Source: Spirodela intermedia (lineage: Eukaryota; Streptophyta; Magnoliopsida; Alismatales; Araceae). From it: DNA of 64,000 nt. Shown here piece after piece: positions 49,099 through 62,599 of the stretch. Position 1 is the stretch's first letter; every line of letters starts with the position of its first letter. The notes below the pieces were generated by a model. It was given only the letters and a program-made list of their open reading frames with translations, had not been told where the DNA came from and searched no databases. The DNA is taken from positions 2,192,001-2,256,000 of the forward strand of contig LR746271.1 in the NCBI GenBank assembly GCA_902729315.2, written 5' to 3'. Position numbers and translations under genes: made by a program.

Positions 49099-51039
49099 AT
49101 CTGGCCTCTGGCCTAGGAATATATGTCTAAATGCACGTAGACACACAGATATACATGTATATAGATATATCTTGACATCTAGCTGCCTGCAACCTTTCCC
49201 CTCATACGTTTGAGAGGACTCCTGAGATTGAGGAAATGTTAGTTCATGCTGTGGATTCTAACCTTCCAGTGCAAATTATTCTCGCCACTGTGCGAGGGTG
49301 CTTAGCAGATGGAGAAGCTGAGACATGATTGGTGACGGATCTTGAGTTTGCAAGTCTTTGTTTCAGTTCGAACATCATCAATTTATGGTGGGTCAGTATG
49401 GTTGATCCCGCTATTCAGAATGGTGGTCTCTTGCTTGATCCCCAACTCTCTTACGGACAAGGACTCCTTTGCCCTAATACCCTAATTGGGCCCCATTCTC
49501 TTGGGAAGTGGGGTCTTTGTTCTTCTGTTGATGAAGTGGTCCAGACTAATGGCCTCCTTTTTCTGTTGCCTAAAGTAGGTTAGGCCCATTTGAATTGTTA
49601 TCATGATGGCATTCCCACATTTGAGAAGTCTGAAAGGAATTACCATCAGTCTTTTCCCAGTTTAGCAATAGAAATTACACAAAAGCATATGGGATGGTTT
49701 TCTGGAATGCAAGCTTTCTAGTCATCCAAAGCATTGAAACATCACTAGATAAATAATACTCTGACCATGACAGGTGCTCTTCTCAAATAATATGCCATTC
49801 TTATCTCTAAGTACATTGGTATTGAATCCCAGAGAGCTCTATGTTGTTATAAGTCAAACCTAGCTCCTCTACTTTACAATTCATGAGATCCCTCATGGTC
49901 ACCTTTGTACGCTGCCACCTCCAAATCTTCAAGTTTTTTGTGCATTTTTCTAACATCTTCTCATATCAATATTGCTTAGAACTAAAATGTGTTGTGATCT
50001 CATATATAGGAATAAATAATCTTTTGTGTTTTTTTTTAAATGGCAAGTTTATTCATATATATATTATATAATGATTTTTAATGACAATTGAATTGTCACA
50101 CTTCAATGTTAATTTGTGAACAAAAAAATTTGGATTAGTTGGCTCAGGTTAAACTTTTTTTTAATATATGAATATTCAAGTAGACACATATATCAAAGGG
50201 TAGAGTATTAGTATGGTACAAACAGCTCCATATGACACATGCTAAATTTAGCAAGGAAATTGTTCATCCATGATTCAAATAAAGAATTACCAAAATCACA
50301 ATTAATTTATCTGATTATAACCATATATTGTTCCAATAGTATTAAAATTCAAACAATGTACAGGATTTGTGGTAGACTTTGTATGATACTTGTATAGACC
50401 GTCTTCCATATGATTCACAAGAAGTATTGGATAAATTGGATCATCTAAAATCTTTGTACCAAATGGTTCACAAAAATTAAATGTCAAATGGGAACCTTCA
50501 AGAAATTTTCTTCAGTTTGACAATACATAAATACTTTTTCATTCCTTTGAAGACATGCACACAAAGAAAGAGAAATAACTCTAAGATGATAATGTATTTT
50601 GAATGTGGTACATCATCAATTGTATGATATGTGATGTCATATTTATAGTTTTAGTCATGAAAACATTCTCTTTAAGTATGCTGTAAAATTAAGACTAAAA
50701 ATAAGAAATCATTCATAACCATATAAAATTAGTTGTTTAAAAAAAATTCAGAAATAAAAGTTAAACATGTTTGTTTAAATTTTTAATTATTAAAATATTT
50801 TTTTAAGAATTTAAGTGTGATGTAGTTGATGTGGACTATTGTCAAATTATTTTGAAAACTCTGTCAATTTGAACATCTTAATAACTTTGATGAGTAGTAT
50901 GAAATAGTTGTGATAACTGAAGGTTAAATTAAATGTGACATAATTTTTCAGTGTTATACTTGAACCTTTACAAAAAATTGTAATCTAACTTTACTACTAT
51001 ACAATATTTGTTAAATCATCTCCCCCCATGAAAAGTATA
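49099..51039. other. Downstream flank of copy B and AT-rich DNA
   Basis: The frame at 49329-49583 has no motif I recognise. From about 49.9 kb the DNA is very AT-rich and probably belongs to the retroelement identified next. No RNA gene seen. Confidence 0.4.
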
Positions 51040-52190
51040 CAACATCACAATGACTTCTTTTTAGGTGTAACTCCATCAAATTTATCACATTATACAAGGA
51101 ATCTTGAAGAATATTAAACTCTAAAGGAAAATGATGAGGAATTATTATCTAAAGGTTGTTAAGAGAGAGTATGAGTTTAACATCAGTTCTTGCATTATTA
51201 GTCCCAAAGAAAGATGTTAATTACTGCATCTGTTTACACAACTGAGTAATAAATAAAATTATTGTTAAAATATGGGTTATGTATTACAAAGCTAGATGGT
51301 ATACTTTACATGTTCTATGCTTTCAAGTTTTTTCAAAAATTGATTTAAAAGAGGATATCATTCAATTTGAATTTATAAAGGTGATAGATGAAAATTTTAA
51401 TCTTAAAATAGATAACTCTATAAACAATTGATGGTGCTATTTAATTTATCAAACACTCTTAACATATTTATGAAAATCATAAACCACGTAATATAATCAT
51501 ATATCAGTAAATTCCTTGTTTTTTTTTATTTTGCTGTACTTATTTTCAGTAGTAAATAAGAAGAGCATTTGCTATGCTTCAAATAGATATTAATAATTAT
51601 AAATAAGTTATATAAAATTTTAAAAATCTATTTTTATGACTACATCTTATTTTTCTTAGGATATGTAATTAGTGAAAATGGTATAGAGTTTAATGAGGAA
51701 TATTTTAGCTATCAAAAATCGTTGATGTTAAAGAATAATCACAACATACATAGCTTTTATGGATTATAATATTGTTATTATTAATTATTAAAATTTTCAA
51801 CTTCATTGTTGCACTAGTTACCTGACACATGAAAAGAAATCAATTAGATCAGTGAAGTAAATAAAACGTTTAATTTCATTAAAGAGAAAATATAGTTTGC
51901 TCTTGTATTATCATTATCAAATTTGTTGACAAATTATTTAAAATAGAATGTGATACATCAGTTGCAAGAGATTGAGTTATTTCAGCTTAATAAGTTTGTC
52001 CTCTTGCTTTTCATTACAAAAAATTATTTCTTAAAAAAATAAAGTAATTTTATACTAAATTTTATGTTGTAGTAAGACTATTGCACGTTTGGAAGCAATA
52101 TGTTGTCAAGCGCACATTTAATTTCTCAGGCGTCCATACTAGACTATTTGGCAATTTGTCCTTCACGTCCAATATATTTCAGAATATAAA
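51040..52190 (+). mobile_element. Degenerate Ty3/gypsy reverse transcriptase-RNase H region
   Basis: With frameshifts and stops the plus strand shows gypsy RT landmarks in order: a PKENEE-like start near 51120, LLVPKKD at about 51190-51215, FSKIDLKED near 51327-51356, and FLGYVISENGIEFNEE near 51650-51700. RNase H-like text follows to about 52170. The catalytic YxDD box is not recognisable. This is an old, inactive copy. Confidence 0.8.
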
Positions 52191-52240
52191 CTAAAGACAA
52201 CATTCAATGTCATACCGGACTTAATGATGATGTGTTCTCT

Positions 52241-52282
<42 letters not shown>

Positions 52283-52608
52283 CACCCTTCATTGCTATTG
52301 AATTATAAGTAAGGTTTCCTACTAAATTATAATTTCCAAAAGTTGGGACTAAAAGCATCCCAACGATTGCCCACTATTTAGAAGAGAAGCCACACTCAGT
52401 TCATCTTGATAATGGAACTACAGAGGCCAGCCTAGTAGATGAATGTGGGCGGAGAGTACATATTTGAAAACCCTAATTATGGAGACGAGAAAGAGAGAGA
52501 GAGAGAGAGAGTCCCAAATCAAAAGCTTCAGCTTTGTCTCATTTCAAGACCAAAAAACTCAGAGAGATCTTGACCTGGGGATGCCCGAAAATGGGCCTTG
52601 AAGAAGGA
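52191..52608. other. 3' flank of the PIG-S gene
   Basis: Holds (CT)n at 52239-52280 and (GA)n at 52494-52511. The part nearest 52609 is probably the 3' UTR of PIG-S. No other gene seen. Confidence 0.5.
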
Positions 52609-52769
52609 TTAGGACTTGTGGAGGAGATGCTTGGCCCGTTCCGCCCTGTACCGTCTAAGCTCCTTCAGAGCCGCCAGGAGGACGTGGAGAGAGACCGGAG
52701 CAAAGAAGGGCTGTCAAGTGGAGAGGGAAGCTCAGAAAGTCAGCAACCACTGTATATTTGAACGAAATC

Positions 52770-52821
<52 letters not shown>

Positions 52822-55800
52822 GAGAGCCTTTAATGACCATGTATATGGCGAAGTAGTGCTCCAGAGAGGAGTAGCTGATCGACATGATGGAGGGGTGGAA
52901 GAAGGCGTCTTCTGCCAATGCTCTCGCCCTCCTGGATGACTCTGAGACGGCACCCGAAAATAGAAGAGAGTGAAAATTTGGATCTTTGGGTTTGAGGATT
53001 TCAATGGATCGAGCTCTTTCAAGTGGTCTACCAGCTGAAGCATCGTAGGCTCCTGCGGAGGCATTTGCTTGGGCTGAACCTGCTGCTTCAAGGGAAAGCT
53101 TCACCTGAGAAACACAGAGCATTTACACCCCAAAAATCAGAAAAAAAAACTATTTTTTTAGCTAATTTTAATCATTTTCACATGAAAAAAATCGCTCTAA
53201 ACAGTTTTGAAAAGGGAGCAGACACTAAAGGGAAACCGAGTATGGTTGACTTTAATCGTTTTCACATGATCTGAGAGAGAAGGATTAGATTGGCATCAAG
53301 TAGATGCTAAGTTCGGCGGCATGACTCCTCATTTCCTGCATTTTTTTAAGGAAAAGATGATGAAAGAGCAGCAAACCTGTTTCCCTATTTCTTGCATGAC
53401 AATCATCCTCGGTAGGGATTGAACCTGAGACAGCAAGTCAACATAGATCAATCAACAAAGAACGGGATTCGAAGCGAACAAAATCGTAGAAGAATACCAA
53501 TTTAGAGAGAGATTCGAGAGTATTGGCGCAAGAAAGGAGATTGGAGCATGCGTGGTGCCTGGACAAAAAGTCCAACTCCCTGCAGAAGAGAAGAAACCAA
53601 TGAGTGACAGGGAATGAGCACCATAAGCACCCAGGAACCTTGTAAGCTAGAGAATTAAGAGGCAACCAGAATCGTCAATGATCTGGCCACATGCTCATGA
53701 AGAAGATGCGCCAGAAATAGAAAAGTTGACTCAAAAATTGAAGAAAATGGAAAAAAGATAAGGTACAAATGGGCATGGAAGTTCTATCCACTTGTACCAC
53801 ACTCTAACAATTACATAACACACATCATCAGCGCTCAGCTTCCAAGCAAGCCTTCAGCTTTCAGCTGGATGAAGCAAATCTGAGTGTTCCACAAAGGGAA
53901 CAAAAGTGATTCGAGAAGTTGGACTTAACTAGCTTTTGCCAATCCTTCCTGCACTCTTTTTAGTAAGCTAAAGATGTAGGAAGGATTCGAGGTGCTAGCC
54001 ATGATGATGTCTTGACATCTATAAAAATATTCGTATCCATATCATAGGAATGATGGCGTTTATCATTTATTAACTTAAATCTTGTTTTGATCTTTATCTT
54101 TTATCCATGGAAAGATTTTGGATCATGCTAAACATTATGCACTTGAACATTTATTTTGTTGTTCTTTTGAATTATCATAATTCATAGAATCACAACAATT
54201 ATTCAATTTAATTGCTCATAAACACAAAAAAATGGAAACAAAATAATAACTAACTTTTTTACGTTTGATTACACACCTCACGTATAATTCTTGATGGCAA
54301 ACTTTTTTTGCATAATCCACATTGTGTCTGAAGGAATCTTAGACATATCTATTTGGTGTATTCTATAAATGTATGCCCTTTCTGTGTCTAGAGACTAAAT
54401 CATATAGGTGTCCATCAAGATTGTATGCCCGCATGTGCTTAGATATATATATATATATATACACACACAGATATGTTTGTACAATCTCCAGAAAAATATG
54501 TTTGCACAATCATCCTTCAGGAATCACCAAATTAACTATCCACGTTTATCCCATCTAATATTAAATCACTACGGTTAGCTACAGTTCATTCCTGAGTAAA
54601 TAAAATGGTCATGCACCTCCTAAATTAGAAATAAATGAATGGTTGAAGTAGAGGCAGAAGATAGGAGTGATTGTATGGTAATGAAAATCCCACGTAGAGC
54701 CAGAAGACATTCAATCCCTCTAGATGATAGGACTAAAAATTCTTATCCTGCCAACTGTCTACCAGCAAAGTAGATCCAGCTTTATAGATCATTCTATTGG
54801 TTCATCCTCCAACCAGACAGGCGACAAAGGAAGTCAAACCAGTAAGTAAGAAGCAAGAAACATTTTAATTTACAGCGAGAAATCTATGGTTATGAACAGG
54901 ACAACAGCAGTGTTTTGAGAGCTATGCAATTATTGTAAGATGTCTATACAAACTATCAACAAAAGTTAGCAGCACACCATTCAGCGAACCCTTTTTTGCT
55001 AGTCAAATAACTGGAGATGCCGAGATCGACATGGACGCTATCGGATCTGATACCAAAAAGTAGCCGAAGTTGCCCCATAAACACTTCGAAGAGCTTCTGA
55101 AGATCCTGTTTACGAAAATGCAGCGAATTATACTAAATCATGGCATAAAAAGACTGCCGACAAAAGCAAGATGTGAAATATTTAACTCTCAATAACTTAT
55201 TATATCTTGTCAGTGGTGAAATTCATAGGCACACTCAAGAAGCCCATCATATGCCACATTATAACGCCACGCACGTTGACAATAGCTTACATGATTCAAC
55301 AATTACATTGTCTCTTCTGCCTATTTCAGGTTATTTAGGTTCTTACCATAATGGGGCATTTGTATCTGGTGACTTCAGATAATTATCCACTCCTAAGTTA
55401 ACTAAAACAGTGAAAGCCAGAGCTCTCAAGGCAATAAAGATAGAAAACGCAACCATGTGGTAAATGTAAACTTAAAAGATAACGATTTTCCTCGGCATGT
55501 CTTTCTAAAAGTGAAATTAATAATCTTTCCATTGTGAGCATAGAAAACATCCAGGATGCACACTTCGGCCCTACATAGACTTCCCTGATCTCCAAGAAAA
55601 AAAAGATATATGACAAATGAACAGAGCTGGGCAATAAATCACGCGATAATTTCGATTTTTAAGTATCCTGAGAATTTATAAGTATAATTGCATATAGTAT
55701 GCAGTGAATCCAGACTTGAGAGGAAAGATTTGGTTTATGGAATTGCTTTCAACAGAGTTGAAAGCTCAAACAATCAATTAATTCGAACGCTTTCAATTCA

Positions 55801-58800
55801 GTTTGGCACAGAACATTTGACATGTTTTCCAGGGGGATATTTTTTATGCACTGCCGTTCACAAGATCTAAAAGACAAGCATTTCAAACTTTACTCGAGGA
55901 ACCCTGGCGTTTCTGTAATGTGTTTTGCGTAAACACAAAACAGAACAGAAAATGGAGGATTGCACATACAAAAGAAGAATAGCCACTGGAAGAAACATCT
56001 CAACGACCAAAACCGGTAACATTCCTGACCTTTGGAGGAATTTTACCCTCGGGATGAACAGTACTTTCTGATCCATTTGAGCATGATGGTGGATTCCAAA
56101 CAACAACTCCTCCCCACATCTGTACAATATAATATTTTAAACAATGATATTTCAATGAAGCAAAGATCAGGAGTCACCGAAAGAAAGATCTGAACACTTA
56201 CGGGAGATATAAATCCATTTGTCCTGGATATCCCACCATTTGGAAGACGCAGAAGAAGAGGGCACTCTTTGGCAGATGGAACATACCTACAAACATAAAA
56301 TAACTATGTAATTCGAGAATGTTTAAAAAGGGAGGTATTTAGAGCTAAAAATAGTCTGAATAGAAACTGAAGATAGTGAACATATTTAGAAGCATACTTT
56401 CAACAAATATAGTAGCAGTCCAACACTGCAATAAGAATTTTGGATTTCAAAATAGAAGAAAGTAATGCTAGATTTTCAGCATCATCAAATTCTGCCATTT
56501 AAAGTTTGCCAGACTTAGTCATCAAATGATAAACAATAGACTTCTATTTGGGACTTGACTAGATTATTCATTTGTTCCTCGCCGATTTTCATTAAACCAA
56601 TCATAGATAGATGATGAACCTAAGTCACATATTTTCATGAAATTCTAATTAAAACCTCACTAAAACTACAGACAAGTTCAATTCTTTCATTCTCATCAAA
56701 AACATCTATCCGTAGGCGTATTTTCGATGGATATTACAGAAAAGTAGAAATAAATTTGAAGGAACGGCATGTAGCAAGAATAGAGCATGGGCATTAGATG
56801 AGGAATATACACCACAAAGTGCAGAAGTTTTGATCGTCCAGCAGCAGCAGTAGATGTATCCAAATACCACTCATTTGAATTTACCTGTTAGTGTCCGTAA
56901 ATTAGTCACTGAAGTTATCATACCTTTCAAAGCATAGAAATTTAGATAATTTTTTGAAACTCGGCAATGGCAACGGATTTACTGTTTTCTTTGAATGTAC
57001 TTATAAAATACACAGCTACCCAATAATAAAAAAAAAACTGCATAATGGAAATGTAAGTCAGAAAAGGATGGTTTCATACTGAGCCAAACCATAACCCCAT
57101 AGCCTATTTGCCACTTTCATTTGAATATAACGTCTTTCTTTCCAAGTTACTGCATCTTGTCTTCTATCAAGTAGATCTGTATATTCGGAGTCTAAATAAA
57201 AGCAGAAGACTTACGAGGAAGCAATTTATACATGACACAAGACTCCTAGAAAATAAATAACAAAATATCAGCAGCTTCTCCCCTACATTGATGATTCAGT
57301 CATCTCAACAAATATTTAAATTCATAAACAAGAATGATAGTTCAGATTCTGTCACGAGAGTAGTTGGTTGGATATTGCAACGACATTTGTGTTCTCTCTA
57401 TCCATCTTTCAGCAAGAGAGCAGGGAGGATAAACTTCCCATGAGATGACTATTTTAACAAGAAATATGTGCACCGTTGTCCTTCTTAACACTTTATAGAA
57501 GATGAGTATTCGAAATCTTTTAGTGGCACTTCAATTCCAATCTTTCACGGCTGTGAAGTTCCGTCTTGGAAAATGGCATGCCCTTCATGTAATCATCTAA
57601 GTCATTTAAAATGAGACGTATTAAAACATTTCTATTGACAAAGATGAAAATGGAAATAACAATAAGCTCATAACTTTTCTTAGAAACAAATATGGATACT
57701 ATGGAAGCAGACTAGTGCAATCAGAACATTGTTATCTAATTTTATTTCACTAGCGCTGAACAGTGTCTATACCAAAGAATAACTTGAAAACATACAAAGA
57801 ATGGAAGATCTTCTATGCTAAATATATAGCTCCCCAACTTCTCGTCCCAAGAAGAAAATGATGATTTTGGAGTGTGATGCAGAACCTGTAAACATGGAAC
57901 AATGAAGCATAAGCAGAACAAAGTTATATCATTTTTAACATGAAAATAGAAAAAATCTTGTGTATAAGTCGACTTCCAACAACCAGATTTAATGTGGCAA
58001 ATAAAATATCTACCTGACTTTCCACACTTATGCTCGCTATAGGTGACAATGCCTCCACAACCGGACCCAGCAAAACGTCATCTATTTGTTGAAAGTCCCT
58101 GCAGAAAGGAATATGAGTTGAAGATATTCAGGAGAGATTTTTGGTAAAAATTATTTTCTGCCGCAAAAATGGCATAAGTATCATAATAAGCCAGTAATGG
58201 CTTTGGTAAAATCATTTCTCGGGGTAAGATCGTCCACCTACGCAATGTAGATTAACTGTAAAAGCATTAAGATTTAGATAACTCAGACGGCATCATATCA
58301 TTTCCCTCACCAGTCATAAACCCAGTCATTAGGATTGGCATTCAAGAGGCTGAAGGAGAGGACAAGACTCCCATCAGAACCCACAGGCATGAAATCTCCT
58401 TTTCCCTGACCGGTTTCCTCCACCTTCCCACCATTCATGAAAAGCTTCACGAAGATATTCCCTATCACGGTGACGGCGTTCATTTCTGAGATACTCCCTG
58501 TGATCCAAGCATGCCGATGCTTTCCCACCAGAACTCTGGCATCGCCATTATTATCGCTCCCCACAACAGCGGTATAGATCCTTCCACCGATTGCTGAAGA
58601 ACACAAGCTTCCTCTTCCTAGGACAGACTCCAGAAGCTCGTCAACATTTTCATCTTCACCAGTCAAAGCAGAAGCGATAGCCGCGCCGCACTGCCAGAGG
58701 CACCCGTCCCCACTGTCCCCTGTCCTGACGCAACTCTTGCCGGAATCAATGATAACCGAAACGCTGTAATTCCCCACGCAACTGCCGCACGACGGACCCT

Positions 58801-59307
58801 GAACACTTCCGGCGGTTTTCCGCAGCTCCTCCGAGATCAAACTCTGCAGTCTCTCGGCATCTGCCTTTCCGGCATGATCACCGCCAGGGCGGAGGAAGAC
58901 GGCCTGGAAACGGCAAGGGAGAACGGGCGGCTGGGACCTCACTTGGCTCGAGAGAGAATCAATCGAACTGAAGGGAAGGGGCGACCGGTAGATCGCGGTG
59001 GAATTGAGCAGGAGCGGCAGTCCTGGGGACGGGAAAAGCAAAGCAGCTTAGACGCACAGAGATCGAGAGAGAGAGAGAAAGAGAGAGATGGAGGCAGAGG
59101 AAAAAGGAGCAAGGGAGGGGGCTGCACGAGTCTACCCAGGAGGAAGGAGACGAGGACGGAGAGCGTGAGAAGGAGGCGTTTAGTTCCAGGCATGGTGGGG
59201 CGGATGGAGCTGGAGCCGAAGTTCCCGTCGCCTCCCTCGCCGGCGCCTGCACCCAAGGGAGCAGGCGCTGGGGCCGCTGGTTCTCCGGCCGAAGAGATCT
59301 CCGCCAT
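52609..59307 (-). CDS. PIGS: GPI transamidase subunit PIG-S (GPI17), 614 aa
   Basis: Subunit of the ER GPI transamidase, which cleaves C-terminal signals and attaches GPI anchors. Thirteen exons, all in phase: 59136-59307, 58311-59022, 58014-58098, 57796-57885, 56811-56884, 56202-56286, 56030-56119, 54978-55105, 53498-53579, 53377-53424, 53032-53104, 52838-52941, 52609-52710. The protein is 614 residues, near the length I expect for plant homologues. An N-terminal membrane segment lies at about residues 43-65 (LLLTLSVLVSFLLGLPLLL), followed by the family block IYRSPLPFSSIDSLSSQV. The long luminal domain includes LLGPVVEALSPIASI and ISPMWGGVVVWNPPS. A C-terminal membrane segment (PFFAPVSLHVLLAAL) is followed by a basic tail. 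ELDFLSRHHAC, AEDAFFHPSIMS and LVQSLPRM match plant PIG-S. The ATG at 59307 starts the first frame leading into the membrane segment. The gene is complete and shows no lesion. Confidence 0.92.
52773..52817. repeat. (GA)n microsatellite in the last PIG-S intron
   Basis: In the transcript it is a (CU)n tract upstream of the acceptor before exon 13, and probably acts as a polypyrimidine tract. Confidence 0.92.
57079..57194 (-). other. Exon-like open stretch inside a PIG-S intron
   Basis: After a good acceptor (cttttatttag) the minus strand is open for 38 or more codons with a protein-like composition (includes DAVTWKERRYIQMK and ANRLWGYGLAQ). It is not needed to join exons 4 and 5, which already fit. 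It could be a cryptic exon or an old coding insertion; I do not recognise it. Confidence 0.3.
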
Positions 59308-60440
59308 AGCTCCGGAGTTCTTCAGCGCGCGATCAGGCCGACTCGGGATGCAGTCCTATTCTGAAAGGAATTTTTGAACTTTAAACCTCCATAAAATGGT
59401 CAATTATCCAGGTATCCAACATTGGGAATTAACGCTGAACTTAAGTATGAACAAAACAAGAAAAAATTACGTAACTTTTACAGATAATAATGAAATGGAT
59501 TGCACAAATATCTATCTTTTTCTCAGTTTTATTTTTTATAAATTTCTTATTTTATATTTTATATTTTATTTTTTATTTTAAAAAATAGAATTTGTTCTAT
59601 ATCTGTTTAACATTGGTCCAATTACTCTATTTTGTCATTGATAGTTGGAAATTATTATGGCACAATACAATCAAGGAGAAACTCTACATTAGATGAAAGT
59701 GAAAAGGGCATAATATAATCCCAAATAAATTATGACTAAAAATGGCTCCCTTTTGGGTAAAAATCAAGATAATCTAACATTAAGAGATAAATGAACCAAA
59801 ATACCATGTTAATTATTTAAGTTATTAATAGGAATAATCAAACTTTGTATTGCTAAACTATAGATGATAACAATTAAATATTTTATATTAATTAATTAAT
59901 TGTGGACTAGAGGAGTTCCTTAGGCATGAGATATCCTATATATGAGATACCCATGGATAGGATTGAATATTATTCCATGATATTCCCATACTCTTCCTCT
60001 TTCTAATTCTTATGCAGATTCTGGAGAGGGCTACATTGAACTATATGAAAATTTATAAATTTGATATGAGTATTTTTATTTTATCCCTTTAAAGATTATG
60101 AATTAAATGAAACTCTCATAACTTTTTATCTTAAAACTTGCCCATATTTTCATATGATTTCCCATAAAGAAGCTTTAGGTTTGTTGAGTTATATTAAAAT
60201 TAAAAATTAGCAAAAGACAAAAATTCCTTCCTCAAATGCTCTCACCATAACCCACCATGTAAAGTCATCTTGTTTATCTATCAGATCATTTCTTAAGAAA
60301 TATTACTAGATAAATAGTCCTAATAGTTATACATTTATATGTACTTTATATGCCAACAAACTTTGGAACATCGATACAAAAGAATACTCATGACTTTAGA
60401 ACTCTAGTTTATTTTATTAGGCTATAACCAAAAGTTCATA

Positions 60441-60521
<81 letters not shown>

Positions 60522-61169
60522 GAGAATGTTAAGGTGCTTCCTAAGTCAAGGGCATTGCAAGAGTCTGACCAGATATAGCAACTACTAGAATATGTTCTTG
60601 AAGATATGGGAGCTCCAAGAGCTCCTTTCTTCATGAACCCCTGCCATTCTCAAATGAACCCTTCTCCAATCTTCCCAAAGAGAGGCAATAGATGACCATC
60701 TGATGGTCTAAAATTGAGCAAAGAAAAAAAAAAAAAAAGCCCAGAGAGTATGTTCTTAGGATCCACTTAAACCAAAAAAAAAAAACATACCTTCATCACC
60801 TGCCATGTAATGCCACAAATCTGTCACACTTGGCAAAGTTAGTAGAATCTAAATCTTCTTCATGGAACCTACAGATTCAAGGGAAAATTAGCCCCATGAG
60901 ACCAAAGTCTGATTAAATACCAAATCCGGTAATAATCAGCAAAGCTAAGCTTGCCATACTCTTGGTACCTCATCCATTTATCCCATAAGCAAGTGCAGTT
61001 CGAGTCTACAGAGATAGAATCTACATCTTGCTCATGTAATTTACAAATTCCAGGCAATTTAGACAAGGTAAGACCAAAGTTAGCTAGATTAAATACCGCA
61101 TTTACTGGTAATCAGCAAAGTTGAGCTCATTGATTTCTTCTGCATGCCTTCCAGCTCTGCCTCCCTCCG
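59308..61169. other. Intergenic DNA between PIG-S and NUF2
   Basis: PIG-S upstream region followed by AT-rich DNA and a (CT)n tract at about 60445-60519. No gene or RNA recognised. Confidence 0.5.
60445..60519. repeat. Long (CT)n microsatellite
   Basis: About 37 CT units. The frame over it on the minus strand encodes only Arg-Glu repeats. Confidence 0.95.
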
Positions 61170-62599
61170 CTATGCACTCGTGGTTTCCTCGGTTACCCTA
61201 TTTGGAATCACAGGCACGGGCCCGGCCTTCTCCGCCTCAGCCCGGGCTCTCTCGAGGAAGGGATCAATGAGGGCCGAATAGCTGTGGAACTAGAGTCAAC
61301 AAAAGAACATCATCTCTCATGACCATCCGATTAGCAGGAGAATTATCTTCAGCTGTCCTGGCATTTCTATTAGATCCCATTCAGGAAATGGGAGAGAGAA
61401 ACCAGAATGGCTGGGGACACTCGACAGATTATATAGAAAGTGTGGCTGACTGATCACGGAGATTATGCAGCCAAATGTGACCTACCGCGTGGACAATCTC
61501 TTCGGACTTGGCCAGTAGTTCCTGCTGCTTCAGCTTTCCACCTTCTCTTACAGAAGTGGCCTTCAGTGTCAAGCTCTCACCCTGAGTTCAAGTGGGCCAT
61601 TTCATCAGATAAGTCATTTCTTCTCATATAACCCAACTGCTAAAAGTAGGTTGAACCCTGGTCAAACTTAGAACTGATACTGGGCATGAGTTACTACCTG
61701 TAGGACCACAGCCTTGGTCTTCTCCTCTCTCTGTTCGAGATCATGGAGCTTCTGTTCTATTTCAGACTTCACAGCATTGAGCTTCTGGATATGCTCAGTG
61801 AATCTCAGGTCTCTCTCCTTCTCCATGGCCTTGATCAACTCCTCTGCTTGTTTCGCTGGAAAAGGAATGGCGGTTGATGAGAGTGCAAAAAAATAAATCA
61901 ATCAAATAGAGAGTATTCAACAATGAGATGGGCAATAACCTTTGCCTTGGAGCTCGTCGATTTTAGCATCAAGAGATACAATGGAAAGTTCCTCGTCGCT
62001 CAGCTTAGTTTTCAAACCTTTCACCTCTTTTTCGACGGTTTTTGCAGCAGTCACCTGTGAACGATGGAGCCATTAACGGGTACAACAGCAATGCAATTTT
62101 CGTACAAGATGTCAAGAGAAATGGTGCAAATTTAGTAAGAAATTTTCGTGATACTGTATCAAGTCAGAGAAATAAGTTGGATTTCTCTACCCATTGACTC
62201 ATGATTTAAAAAAGCTTTATTGCCTCTCTAAAACAAGTGTACAGTTCAAATGTGAACCGTTGACTTCATGTAGTAACTCCAAGTGGGTGATTCCAGCTTG
62301 TTGACAGAGTCAATAAGAAGACCATTGTACTGATTAGGCAAAAAATTTCCAAGCTCTAGGATGGTTGATAGTGCTTAACAAATTCAGACACTTTCCCAGT
62401 TTGAAAAAGACTCACTAAAAGATGGAAACAATGGAGATCCGATCCGAGGGGCAATCTGATGAAGGGTCGGGAAAAATGTAGGCTAAAGGCATTATAACCA
62501 ATGTTCAACGTTTAATGCAAATCAGAATTCATGTTTCTACCGTACCTGTTCCTGTAGATTCTGCAACTTGGACAAGTGCTTGGTTATTTTTTCACAGGC
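61170..62599 (-). CDS. NUF2: Kinetochore protein NUF2, C-terminal part (partial)
   Basis: Coiled-coil subunit of the NDC80 complex, which links kinetochores to spindle microtubules. Six in-phase exons on the minus strand: 62546-62599, 61940-62054, 61698-61855, 61486-61581, 61170-61289, where the 61940 exon ends in phase 1 and the others join without conflict; that is five visible exons here. The residues are heptad-rich: KITKHLSKLQNLQEQ, then VTAAKTVEKEVKGLKTKLS, SLDAKIDELQGK and MEKERDLRFTEHIQKLN, which resemble the plant NUF2 coiled coil. The C-terminus includes EEIVHAFHSYSALIDPF and ends TTSA at a TAG. The N-terminal calponin-homology domain and remaining coil lie beyond the window. NUF2 is the best match from memory of plant sequences; another long coiled-coil protein is less likely. 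Confidence 0.82.

Noticed and set aside
52732-53091. 119-aa Gln/Pro-rich frame on the minus strand
   Set aside because: It is an out-of-frame shadow of PIG-S exons 11-12.
52655-53122. A separate small gene at the 3' end of the PIG-S locus
   Set aside because: First considered as an independent unknown gene, but the phases and the sequence continue PIG-S exons 8-13.
58874-59377. 167-aa Arg/Glu-rich frame on the plus strand
   Set aside because: Antisense shadow of the GC-rich PIG-S exons 1-2 and the GA repeat between them.
60422-60634. Frame with a long Arg-Glu repeat
   Set aside because: Translation of the (CT)n microsatellite.
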